The notes: generated by a model from the sequence alone, not told the origin. Counted from the stretch's first letter, positions 6,983 to 13,876 are shown. The stretch: 17,637 nt of DNA from Candidatus Aenigmatarchaeota archaeon (GCA_016202725.1 JACQOD010000094.1:1-17637); one strand, 5' to 3'. Made by a program: numbers and translations.

Positions 6983-7558
6983 ATGGAAATATATAGGAAA
7001 GTCGCTATCGGGGACTTTAATGGGCCTCCAGAAACAATAGAGCACTTTCTCTCATATTTGAGGGGGCCGGGCAGAATTCTGGATCTCGGTTGCGGTGCTG
7101 GGAGGGCCTTCGAGAGATTAGTTGAAGGTGGGCATTCAGTAGTTGGAATTGACCACGATACCAAAGCCATCGAAAAAGCGCGGGAAAAGGCCCAGGGATT
7201 AAGAGGGGTGGAGGTCTATTCCGGGGATGTGAATGCCCTGCCCTTTAACGGGGAATTTGATGCTGTGTATGCATCATTCTTTGAGTTAAAGCATACTGAT
7301 CCAAGTGAAATGGTTAACGGAGTTGACCGAAGCCTCCTCTCACGAGGACTTGCATACCTTCATCTCATTCGCGGTGTTGAAAACGGCGGGGCGCATGATA
7401 AGTGGAAAATAGTGGAGGCTGAGACGGTCATAAACCCATTCACAGATAAATTCGATCTTTTATTCAATTCTTCCGAGGAAAGGCCAGAACCCCTGGGGGG
7501 CTATACAAGCAGAAGGATTTTGCTCTCTACCATTGTGGGCAGAAAAAGGGGCGGGTAA
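6983..7558 (+). CDS. Class I SAM-dependent methyltransferase
   Basis: This 191-residue Rossmann-fold methyltransferase has an S-adenosylmethionine-binding motif I ILDLGCGAGRAF (32-43), an acidic loop VVGIDHD (53-59) at the end of strand 2, GDVNALPF (81-88) contacting the adenine side, and FDAVYASFFELKH (92-104) as motif IV. The substrate cannot be read from the sequence. It is AT-richer than the operon before it and uses A/T-ending codons more freely, suggesting separate acquisition. Alternative in-frame starts are 6887 (GGGAGG three bases upstream) and 6950 (GGAGGG upstream); either would add residues that do not look like part of the fold. It converges with the truncated thioredoxin reductase remnant. 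Confidence 0.82.
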   Translation: MEIYRKVAIGDFNGPPETIEHFLSYLRGPGRILDLGCGAGRAFERLVEGGHSVVGIDHDTKAIEKAREKAQGLRGVEVYSGDVNALPFNGEFDAVYASFFELKHTDPSEMVNGVDRSLLSRGLAYLHLIRGVENGGAHDKWKIVEAETVINPFTDKFDLLFNSSEERPEPLGGYTSRRILLSTIVGRKRGG

Positions 7559-7576
7559 AAGCCGCAGGCTGGATGA

Positions 7577-7767
7577 TTATCTTCGCATACGCTTTGGCCT
7601 TTTGAGGAAAGATGAAGGTGATTGTACTTCCAGGGCCTTGAGGTTTTCAATATACTTTTCCGCCTCGAGCGCGGCCACGCATCCCGCCCCTGCAGAGACC
7701 ACGGCCTGGCGGTAGTGGGGATCCATCGCGTCCCCGGCTCCAAGAACCCCCGGGAAAGTTGGTGCTC
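7577..7767 (-). pseudogene. C-terminal remnant of thioredoxin reductase
   Basis: Read on the minus strand, this segment encodes APTFPGVLGAGDAMDPHYRQ followed by AVVSAGAGCVAALEAEKYIE and a short tail ending in a stop at 7577-7579. This matches the second FAD-binding motif and C-terminal helix of thioredoxin reductases (PGVFAAGD-x-x-D-x-x-x-R-Q, A-x-G-x-G-x-x-A-A-x-x-A-x-x-Y). A TGA stands immediately upstream in the same frame, and no FAD- or NADPH-binding domain or CxxC motif is found beyond it. Only about one fifth of a normal gene is left. The break near 7768 lies about 45 bases from a copy of the 37-bp repeat, suggesting a rearrangement there. Confidence 0.72.
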
Positions 7768-7961
7768 ACCCCCTCCCCTGACTTTACATGCCTCTGCTGG
7801 TCAAGATCCAGTCGCCCACCGCCTGCCGCCGGGAGGGGGTATGCAGGTGGATGCGCTCCGCGAAATCGTTCACATCCGCCCGCCCTCGCCGAGGTGGTGC
7901 AACGGACGACAGTGAACCTCGTGGAACCGTAGGGACCGGCAGGGAGATCCTTCCACAAGAC
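7768..7961. other. Junction region between trxB remnant and unknown gene
   Basis: This stretch contains repeat copy A (7811-7847). On the minus strand one frame reads ADVNDFAERIHLHTPSRRQA, continuing to VGDWILTSRGM and a stop at 7784. That resembles a genuine protein tail more than chance, but upstream it runs out of phase beneath the 7962-8429 gene, so I do not call it a gene. Confidence 0.3.
7811..7847 (+). repeat. 37-bp dispersed repeat, copy A
   Basis: It begins GTCGCCCACCGCCTGCC and ends GGGAGGGGGTATGCAGG. All four copies in the window have the same length and orientation. The centre can fold back (CCTGCCG against CGGGAGG with one mismatch). This copy lies just beyond the broken end of the thioredoxin reductase remnant. 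Confidence 0.7.
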
Positions 7962-8429
7962 CTACGGGCGCTCCCTCTCCTGGGGAGGCGACAAGGGGAT
8001 GATGCGTGCCACGCGATCCGGATACTTCGTGGGGTTGTGTAGTAGGGCGTAGGTGAGCTTCCACACTGCGTGGTAGAAGGAGTCCTGCCCGACTGCCTCC
8101 CGAACGTCGCGGAGGAAGGGGATGTACTGGTCACGGAGTACCCCGTCCACCCGCTCTCCCCACAGCCCCAGTTCGCGATCCACAGCCTCCAGAATCCTCG
8201 GGCGCCGGCGGGAAACCTCCGCGGGTGGCGAGCGCACGAGGAAGAAGAGCTCGTCTCGCAGGCCCTCCTGAGCAGGAGAGAGGTAATGAGGAGGCGGGGG
8301 AGGCTTTCCGTACGTGCGCTCTGCTTCCTCGCGTTCCTTTACCGCCCACTCATCCCACCACCACTCAGGCTCGCGGAACGGGAGACTGACCGGCACGAGG
8401 TCCGCCATTCGCGTGGGAGAGAGCCACAT
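7962..8429 (-). CDS. Unrecognised 155-residue protein
   Basis: No family is recognised. The product has normal soluble-protein character: an aromatic, acidic segment EPEWWWDEWAVKEREEAE (20-37), a proline run (43-47), and a helical region with LRDELFFLVRSPPAEV (57-72) and FYHAVWKLTYALLHNPTKYP (118-137). A TTTAAAAT-type box at 8450-8457 lies about 24 bases before the ATG at 8429, which supports a leaderless start; a second Met (residue 8) is an alternative. No signal peptide or membrane segment is evident. The gene runs towards the thioredoxin reductase remnant and repeat copy A. Confidence 0.55.
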   Translation of the reverse strand: MWLSPTRMADLVPVSLPFREPEWWWDEWAVKEREEAERTYGKPPPPPHYLSPAQEGLRDELFFLVRSPPAEVSRRRPRILEAVDRELGLWGERVDGVLRDQYIPFLRDVREAVGQDSFYHAVWKLTYALLHNPTKYPDRVARIIPLSPPQERERP

Positions 8430-8449
8430 GAGGAGACTTATCCCTCGAG

Positions 8450-8457
8450 TTTAAAAT
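8450..8457 (-). promoter_or_regulatory. Box A-like promoter of 155-residue gene
   Basis: The minus strand reads ATTTTAAA here, centred about 24-25 bases before the ATG at 8429. Confidence 0.45.
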
Positions 8458-8708
8458 GCTTTCACGGAAGGCCCGGGCGAGCCGCCAGTCCCTGGGGTAT
8501 CCTTTAAGCCTTAACTTTCCCAGATTTTAGGCCCCGCGCCGCCAGCACCCTGCGGGGCCTTGGCCCGCAGATGAATGGCACGCACCTGGGCCCGGGGCCG
8601 GGGTCGTGGGGATGGATCGTCATCACGGGCGAAGGAATGCTGGCCACTGGACGCCTTCAGTCGGCGTCAAACGCCCGCCGCTGTAGCGGCGGGAAGTTTA
8701 CATAGGCT
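8458..8708. other. Structured divergent intergenic region
   Basis: No gene is visible between the two divergent promoters. The region holds three hairpins: a 9-bp perfect stem AGGCCCCGC/GCGGGGCCT (8529-8537 with 8552-8560), GACGCC/GGCGTC (8650-8655 with 8663-8668) and CCCGCCGCT/AGCGGCGGG (8674-8693). It could hold a structured RNA or the scar of a mobile element. Confidence 0.45.
8650..8693. repeat. Tandem palindromes resembling an IS200/IS605-type end
   Basis: Two hairpins lie end to end: GACGCC-7 nt-GGCGTC, then GTCAAAC, then the perfect 9-bp palindrome CCCGCCGCT-GT-AGCGGCGGG followed by AAGTTTAC. A compact GC hairpin flanked by AAAC and GTTTA is reminiscent of the subterminal palindromes of archaeal IS200/IS605/IS1341 (TnpB) elements. 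No tnpA or tnpB is present, so at most this is a remnant or a miniature derivative. The palindromes are certain; the element assignment is inference. Confidence 0.4.
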
Positions 8709-8716
8709 CTTATAAA
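8709..8716 (+). promoter_or_regulatory. Box A promoter of 139-residue gene
   Basis: CTTATAAA lies 22-29 bases before the ATG at 8738, the same box and spacing as at the gluconeogenic operon. Confidence 0.6.
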
Positions 8717-8737
8717 GCAGTAAAATAACCGCTGGTT

Positions 8738-9157
8738 ATGAAAAGAGTGCCTCGCGTGGACTTCCTGAACATGAATAATCTCATGCATGATATGACTGAT
8801 TATCGGGAGACGCCAATGGATTCCTTTATTACAAGATATTCGAGTAGTTTTCCCCTTCCGCTTAGAGGGGCCGTCCGCGCGTCAATGGCAAGGCTTTACA
8901 TGATGCTGGCAAACGCGGGGGAGCCCTTGCCTATGCCTGCAGAGGAGGTCTTCCGGGAGGCGGAAGAGGAGGTTAATAAGGGACTGAAGGACATTGTAAG
9001 GGAAATTGAGAAGGAGAATATGATGTATATGGCCGAAGCGAGGGGGTCGCCCATGATCCCCGAAGACGTGGGCGTTCACGGAGGGGCGATCATTTACAGG
9101 GCCTTTCAGAAACAGCTGAAAAAGGAGAAACCGTCCGAAGGGGAGAGGAGCGGCTGA
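8738..9157 (+). CDS. Unrecognised 139-residue charged protein
   Basis: No family is recognised. The N-terminal part is Met- and aromatic-rich. A helix SMARLYMMLANAGEPLPMPA (49-68) is followed by a charged, probably helical segment with AEEEVNKGLKDIVREIEKEN (75-94), a short motif MIPEDVGVHGGAIIYRAFQK (106-125) and a Lys/Glu-rich tail. It is probably soluble, without a signal peptide or membrane segment. The gene is AT-richer than its neighbours, has its own strong promoter and is followed 24 bases later by repeat copy B. It is convergent with the five-gene minus-strand cluster. It could be an accessory part of that cluster, but nothing beyond proximity supports this. Confidence 0.6.
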   Translation: MKRVPRVDFLNMNNLMHDMTDYRETPMDSFITRYSSSFPLPLRGAVRASMARLYMMLANAGEPLPMPAEEVFREAEEEVNKGLKDIVREIEKENMMYMAEARGSPMIPEDVGVHGGAIIYRAFQKQLKKEKPSEGERSG

Positions 9158-9181
9158 TTTTCTTCCAGACGTGAAGGACCG

Positions 9182-9218
9182 GTCGCCCGCCCCCTGCCGA
9201 CGGGAGGGGGTCTGCAGG
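9182..9218 (+). repeat. 37-bp dispersed repeat, copy B
   Basis: It begins GTCGCCCGCCCCCTGCC and ends GGGAGGGGGTCTGCAGG. It lies between the convergent ends of the 139-residue gene and the five-gene cluster. Confidence 0.75.
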
Positions 9219-9253
9219 CTGCCGCGGGGATCTGATGCGATATTACATCAGAA

Positions 9254-10237
9254 TCAATATACCCTTCGCCTGTAGCCTGCCCGCGTTAGGATGAGGGAAA
9301 TGTCCTGCCGGATTCTCTGTTCGGGGTGGGGACCGAGGTCGTCCAGGGCGCGAACCGCCGCATCAGAGTCACCTCTTCCCCGCTCAAACCGTTCACGAAG
9401 GGTCTCAAGATACACGCCCAACTCCGGAATGCGAGCGCACCTTCCCTGGTCCAAGTAGAGCTCCATCTCAGACTTGAGGCCAACGCTCTTGGGTTCCCGT
9501 ACTGCAAGGACAATGCCTTTCGCGGCACTCGCCATATAGTCGCCGGCCTGTCCACAATTGATCACCATTGCAGAAGACTGGAAACCGAGATATGCCGGGC
9601 ATGTGCCGTAATTGATAATGACTCCTGAAGATTCCTTCCCGGTAAAGAGGGGGGGGCGTATGACACCAAGATTGATCAGGAGTGACGAGGCTCTTTCTGC
9701 AATTGTTGCGTTCTCATCAGGGCCGAGAGCCTGACGGAGAGGATAAGCGCTGATTTCCCCGTAGTTAATGAAGGGTGCCGATGAGCAATCGGTCACAGCC
9801 TCCGAGTCGCGACCCATGTTAATTACGGGCCCCGAGGCCCCCCACCCGGTTGCACCGCCCAGGGTAGAGGTGTTGATGAAGACCTTTCCGGAAGGAGAAT
9901 GATAGGCAAGCCAGCTGGGTGGCTTCTCTAGTTCAAGGTCGAAAACGATCACCCTCTCGGGTACCCTGTGGTAAAGGGCGGAGATGAACCTGCCCATTTC
10001 ATCATGAAGGGGGTGTGCTTGATAGTGCAAGAGAAGGGCGTGCACCTCCGCAAGCTGGAGGTCCAACTCTTTCGTGATCTCCAATGCGAAATCGTCTGAA
10101 TCATGCTCCCAGCCTTCAGCTTCCAGCCATGTGTCCAATATCCTTCTCAACTTCTTGTCCGGTGCGGGATACTCCCTCCCCCGAGGCGGAACGCCGTGGC
10201 CGGCAGGGGGAAGGCGGTAGGTTGCACGCTCTATCAT
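9254..10237 (-). CDS. PAGH-motif / Asn-x-Gly beta-helix protein, third paralogue
   Basis: This 327-residue protein is the last gene of the cluster. It opens with the shared motif YRLPPAGHGVPPRGREYPAP (7-26). A helical domain follows to about 95, then VIVFDLELEKPPSWLAY (96-112). Next come irregular coils of the Asn-x-Gly type: VFINTSTLGG, VINMGRDSE, FINYGEISA, LLINLGVI, VIINYGTCPA and VINCGQAGDYM (roughly 119-245). A C-terminal helical domain ends DLGPHPEQRIRQDISLILTR plus AGYRRRVY. The coils suggest a right-handed beta-helix like the GXGXG domain of glutamate synthase or FwdC; that is inference. The ATG at 10237 overlaps the vWA gene stop as ATGA, with GGGGAGG upstream, so the two are coupled. 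It has the longest inter-coil insertions of the three and is probably the most divergent. Confidence 0.75.
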   Translation of the reverse strand: MIERATYRLPPAGHGVPPRGREYPAPDKKLRRILDTWLEAEGWEHDSDDFALEITKELDLQLAEVHALLLHYQAHPLHDEMGRFISALYHRVPERVIVFDLELEKPPSWLAYHSPSGKVFINTSTLGGATGWGASGPVINMGRDSEAVTDCSSAPFINYGEISAYPLRQALGPDENATIAERASSLLINLGVIRPPLFTGKESSGVIINYGTCPAYLGFQSSAMVINCGQAGDYMASAAKGIVLAVREPKSVGLKSEMELYLDQGRCARIPELGVYLETLRERFERGRGDSDAAVRALDDLGPHPEQRIRQDISLILTRAGYRRRVY

Positions 10238-11982
10238 CTGACGCCTCCCCGGTAGTTGAGATTCGCTTCAGTCACCAGCGCCCTCGACCGGCCGAGGGAG
10301 AGGTTGAGGAGCTGATCTGGTGTAGTGGCGGGGTAGATCCAGGTGTTGGGAAGGTCCAGTGGACGCCACTTGTCATACATCGCCCCGTCGGTGAGGAAGA
10401 CGAAGTTACGGGTGATTTCTCCCAGGGTTGAAAGGTAGGCGAGGACTTCCTTCGGATTCAAAAGATAGCCGTCGGTGATCAGGACGTTATCCAGCTTCCT
10501 AACGGTCGTCCTAATAGGGGTGAGATCGAGGTCAAGGGACTTCTCCATCACCTCTTTTTTGGAGGATCTGGGCACGAACCGCAAGGCCTGTTCAGGATGT
10601 TCTTCCGCGAACTGGAGAACCGCGCTCCCGTATTCCATCCTTTTAAGAAGTTCAATGAGCTTCTCCGTATTGATGGAGGTCCCTCCTCCCCAGGTGCTGG
10701 CCATGAGGGAGTGATAGGCACGGAGATCCCGCGAAGGGGCAAGGAAGGCAATATCCGTGGAAAAGTTCCACCCGCCAACCGAAGAACCGTTCGCATGGTA
10801 ATTCTTCCCCAGGATGTATGCTGCCAGGATGTGGGGAGCCCCCCTCCACGAGGCAGGGTGGTCCATGGAAGCGGAAGAATCGATTCCCACCTCAAGGTCT
10901 GGAACTGACCACTCTTCGGAGGGGATGGCTCCCTCCTCCACCTGCCGGATTTTTGTGACGCCTGGCATGCCGATCTGGCCGCGGGATCCGAACACATCCA
11001 CGCGGATCAGGGGCTGGCCAGGCTCCCACTCCTGCTGTCCGCCGAGATAGAGGGCAGTGGTATCCCTTTCCACCGGTCTCCTCACGATGTACAAGCCATA
11101 CCGGGATGCCCACCGCCGGTAGAGGGCAATGAGGTCATCGTGGGTCTTGAATTTTCCCCGCACGCCCCCAGCCTTCTGGGCGGAATCATCAAAGGAATCC
11201 TTGAAATCCGGGCGAGTTTTCGCCAGGTATTTCTTCGCGTTCCTGAAGGCCCGCGGGCCTAGCTCACCCAGGATGTCTGAAAGGGAGGCATCAAGGTCGC
11301 GGAGGGGGACCCCATCTAGGGAGGAATGCGTGCACATCAGGGTATGTTCCTCCGGGATCAGGTCCTCCACCGCCTTCCCAAAACGGTAGAAAGATGACAC
11401 GTGCTCCCCGAGGGTGAGGTTGATATACGGGACGTCCTTCAGCCGGGAGAAATAGCTTGCCCCTCGTTCGTCCAACTCGATCGGAGGGAAGCCGAAGCTC
11501 TGGGCGTAGAGGGAGGAGAGGAGCCTGTTCATCAGGGAGCCTGCCACATCCCCCCCTTTCTCCGCCAGGGCAGCGCAGGCCTTCCGCATGTCCAGAAGCT
11601 CGTCCCCTGCTAGCCCCCCTGCAAGGAGCGCGCCTTCATCCGCCAAGTCGGCATACCAGCCGTACAGGTGGGGAGTCTTGGGTCCGAACCAGCGGTCAGC
11701 TTCCGCGAGGAGATGGACACGTTTGTACAGGTCGCGGGGGAAAAGGGTGTAGTGGCCGGTTTCGTGCTCAATGATCGCCTTGAGGGCTCTCTCGCGGGGG
11801 ACCTGGGCGGAGAGCTCGTCCAGAAAACGCCGGGAGACCTTGTGCCTCCGCTCTCCCCAGTGGAAGGCCGCGGAGTCCATCCCCTCGAGCGAATCCACCA
11901 TTTCCGGATCATTCAATGAAGGGTGGTTGAACCGGTCCTTGACCTCTGCCCAGATTCCCGCAAGCATGCGCTCATCGTCCAT
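10234..11982 (-). CDS. HExxH metallopeptidase-like / von Willebrand A protein
   Basis: This 582-residue protein has two recognisable parts. The N-terminal half carries AIIEHETGHYTLFPRD (69-84), an HExxH zinc motif at 73-77, followed by WYADLADE (109-116), which could supply a third ligand. The C-terminal part is a vWA domain with a MIDAS: EVGIDSSASMD (D368, S370, S372), GGGTSI (T435) and LITDG (D504); a second TDG lies at 531-533. The architecture resembles proteins with a putative metallopeptidase domain joined to a vWA-like domain (Pfam DUF2201 type), often encoded with MoxR ATPases. The start is ATG 11982, with GGAGGGG upstream and an 11-base overlap with the preceding gene; ATG 12018 is an in-frame alternative. 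It is the probable partner of the cluster's MoxR ATPase, with the MIDAS as a metal-dependent contact. Confidence 0.85.
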   Translation of the reverse strand: MDDERMLAGIWAEVKDRFNHPSLNDPEMVDSLEGMDSAAFHWGERRHKVSRRFLDELSAQVPRERALKAIIEHETGHYTLFPRDLYKRVHLLAEADRWFGPKTPHLYGWYADLADEGALLAGGLAGDELLDMRKACAALAEKGGDVAGSLMNRLLSSLYAQSFGFPPIELDERGASYFSRLKDVPYINLTLGEHVSSFYRFGKAVEDLIPEEHTLMCTHSSLDGVPLRDLDASLSDILGELGPRAFRNAKKYLAKTRPDFKDSFDDSAQKAGGVRGKFKTHDDLIALYRRWASRYGLYIVRRPVERDTTALYLGGQQEWEPGQPLIRVDVFGSRGQIGMPGVTKIRQVEEGAIPSEEWSVPDLEVGIDSSASMDHPASWRGAPHILAAYILGKNYHANGSSVGGWNFSTDIAFLAPSRDLRAYHSLMASTWGGGTSINTEKLIELLKRMEYGSAVLQFAEEHPEQALRFVPRSSKKEVMEKSLDLDLTPIRTTVRKLDNVLITDGYLLNPKEVLAYLSTLGEITRNFVFLTDGAMYDKWRPLDLPNTWIYPATTPDQLLNLSLGRSRALVTEANLNYRGGVR

Positions 11983-12979
11983 ACAATGCTCCCCTCCATT
12001 CCACGCCGTGAAAGTCAAAATGATCCACTTCCTCCCCCGTCACGCCGGCTTCCTGAAGGAGTCGTTTTGCTGAAATCATCTGCAGCGCCTCGGGAACCAG
12101 GCGGTAGTCGGTCCGGCCCCGCTCCAAGGCATCCCTCACCTCGCCGAGGTACGAGACGAGCCCTCTTCTGGACAGACATGCCGGCTCCCCCAGGAGCAGC
12201 CGGGAATCCGAAGTGGTTCCGAAGGAGCGGGGCGCCTTCATAGCAATGACGTAGCCCGCTGTGTCCTTAGCAAAATTCGTTCCCGCTACGCCTGCATTCA
12301 CGGTGATCGTGCCAGCCTCGGCGGTCGACCCCATCTCACTTCCCGCCTCACCGAAATTCAGAGCGATTCCATGGTCGAGACATCGGAAATCGAATCCAGT
12401 TTGTCCAAGGTTTATGAGGAGTCCCTGCAAACTGCTTAGGAAGTCAGAGGTCTCGCCATAGTTGACCATCATGGTTTTTTTGAAGGTGTCGTGGCCCCAC
12501 GAAATGTTCGTCTTTCCATAGTTAATAAAAAGCCCCCCGCTTGAAGATTCGTATGTTCCGATTGCTGTCCTGTTAATGAATATCTTGCTCCGCGGAAGAC
12601 CATAACCCATCATGAGTGGGGAATTTTCGAGGTCAAGGTCAAACACAATGTCCGTGGCGGGGCCGCGGTTATAGATGGCGGAGAGGAAAAGGCCTGCCGC
12701 CCTGACGTTCGGATGGTCCTGGAAACGGAGAAGGAGACTATGGGCCTCCTCAATAGAGGTAGTCGAGCTGAGTTCTCCCATTGTTTTGAGGATGTCCAGG
12801 TACTGTCCCTTTTCTATTCCTCTTGTCTTATAATAGTCGGACAGAAAATCGGTTTGCCCATCCAACCACTGCTCAAAGATACGCGCGAGCTTGCTGTCCG
12901 GCTCCCTATGCCTTGCCCGCCGGCGGGGCGGTTCATGCCCCGCAGGGGGGAAGCGGTAGGCGGCGGATTCAGAGGGCAT
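11972..12979 (-). CDS. PAGH-motif / Asn-x-Gly beta-helix protein, second paralogue
   Basis: This 335-residue protein has the same layout as its two paralogues. It has the N-terminal motif YRFPPAGHEPPRRRARHREP (8-27), a helical domain with EEAHSLLLRFQDHP (77-90) and GLFLSAIYNR (96-105), then IVFDLDLENSP (111-121). The repeats include IFINRTAIGT, LFINYGKTNIS, MMVNYGETSDF, LLINLGQTGFDF, IALNFGEAGSEMG and ITVNAGVAGTNF (133-240). A C-terminal LVSYLGEVRDALERGRTDYR (274-293) is followed by a tail unique to this copy, ending EVDHFDFHGVEWRGALYGR. ATG 12979 was chosen because the shared motif starts there and the start overlaps the previous stop by 11 bases; the longer frame to 13114 is only the shadow of the previous gene. 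The fold is inferred from periodicity; function is unknown. Confidence 0.76.
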   Translation of the reverse strand: MPSESAAYRFPPAGHEPPRRRARHREPDSKLARIFEQWLDGQTDFLSDYYKTRGIEKGQYLDILKTMGELSSTTSIEEAHSLLLRFQDHPNVRAAGLFLSAIYNRGPATDIVFDLDLENSPLMMGYGLPRSKIFINRTAIGTYESSSGGLFINYGKTNISWGHDTFKKTMMVNYGETSDFLSSLQGLLINLGQTGFDFRCLDHGIALNFGEAGSEMGSTAEAGTITVNAGVAGTNFAKDTAGYVIAMKAPRSFGTTSDSRLLLGEPACLSRRGLVSYLGEVRDALERGRTDYRLVPEALQMISAKRLLQEAGVTGEEVDHFDFHGVEWRGALYGR

Positions 12980-13871
12980 AGCCAGCCTCCCTGAGGATGG
13001 TGGTGAAGTCCCCTCGCAGCTTTCTCTCAGGAGAGGGGCCGAGGCCCCGCAGGATGGGGAGAAGAGCGCGGTAATCGCTCCTTCCCTCCTCCAGCTTCTC
13101 CCGGAGCTTTCCAAGATAGTTCACCAGCCGCGGGAGGGAAGCGCATGCGCTCTCCGGGACGGTGAATGCGGACAGGTCCAACTTCGTCGGCTCCGGAGGG
13201 TCCTTCAAGGCGATGATGACGCCCTCGCTTCCCGTCCCCATGGCGTTACCCGCCTCTCCTGCGTTGATCACGAAGGACCTCTTGCCACCCTCGTCCCCCA
13301 TGCCAAGGCTCACTGAGCCATAGTTGATAAGGACGCCGCGAACTCTTTGTCCACAAAGGTCATCCGCCTCGCCGAGATTGATAACGGTTCCGCTAGCGGA
13401 TCCCCCCATGTCGAAACCTGCTTTTCCATAGTTAAGGATAGTGCCAGAGGAGACGCCACCAAAAGATGTCCCTACCTCCGCGGTATTGACCAGTGTCTTG
13501 CCCCTTGTGAGCTTGTATCCAAGCTCTGACGGAGGATTATCCAGGGAGAGATCAAAAACAATGAGGTCGTCAGGCGAGTGGTGATAGACCGCGGAAAGGA
13601 ACAGACCGACCAGAGGGGGGTTTGCATTCCCGAGCCTGTCGAGAACGAGGGCGTGCGCATCAGGCACGCTGGGATGAAGGCGTTCTACTTCGCTCAGGAT
13701 AGGACGATAATCACTTCTAGCTCCCCTATAATGTGTTCTTTCCAGTTCCTCGAACAGCGCGCCCAACTGCCGGACCGCCTCCGCATCTGGCCGGCTATAC
13801 TCGCGCCCTTTGTTGGGGCGCTCATGCCCCGCCGGGTTGAAACGATAGGACATGAGCTCTGTTCTGCCCAT
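12969..13871 (-). CDS. PAGH-motif / Asn-x-Gly beta-helix protein, first paralogue
   Basis: This 300-residue protein has the most regular repeats of the three. The shared motif YRFNPAGHERPNKGREYSRP (9-28) precedes a helical domain (30-100) with DAHALVLDRL and GLFLSAVYHHSPDDLIVFDL. Five coils follow at an 18-residue period (one of 20): LVNTAEVGTSFGGVSSGT, ILNYGKAGFDMGGSASGT, VINLGEADDLCGQRVRGV, LINYGSVSLGMG..., VINAGEAGNAMGTGSEGV (127-219). The C-terminal domain has LVNYLGKLREKLEEGRSDYR (249-268) and LGPSPERKLRGDFTTILREA. The period and the G-x-AG-x-x-MG pattern recall the GXGXG beta-helix. The start is ATG 13871, eight bases after AGGAGG; a GTG at 13880 overlaps the ATPase stop but sits against that same Shine-Dalgarno. 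There is no signal peptide, so it should be cytoplasmic. Confidence 0.78.
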   Translation of the reverse strand: MGRTELMSYRFNPAGHERPNKGREYSRPDAEAVRQLGALFEELERTHYRGARSDYRPILSEVERLHPSVPDAHALVLDRLGNANPPLVGLFLSAVYHHSPDDLIVFDLSLDNPPSELGYKLTRGKTLVNTAEVGTSFGGVSSGTILNYGKAGFDMGGSASGTVINLGEADDLCGQRVRGVLINYGSVSLGMGDEGGKRSFVINAGEAGNAMGTGSEGVIIALKDPPEPTKLDLSAFTVPESACASLPRLVNYLGKLREKLEEGRSDYRALLPILRGLGPSPERKLRGDFTTILREAGYAL

Positions 13872-13876
13872 TGCCG

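Noticed and set aside
7784..8134. Minus-strand frame of 116 codons ending in VGDWILTSRGM
   Set aside because: The tail looks protein-like, but the upstream half is Ser/Pro/Arg-rich and is the out-of-phase shadow of the 7962-8429 gene; kept only as a possible relic.
8458..8650. tRNA gene
   Set aside because: Hairpins are present, but I find no T-loop (GGTTCRANYCC-type) or matching acceptor stem.
12980..13114. N-terminal extension of the second beta-helix paralogue
   Set aside because: It overlaps the end of the first paralogue in another frame, and the shared PAGH motif starts right after ATG 12979.
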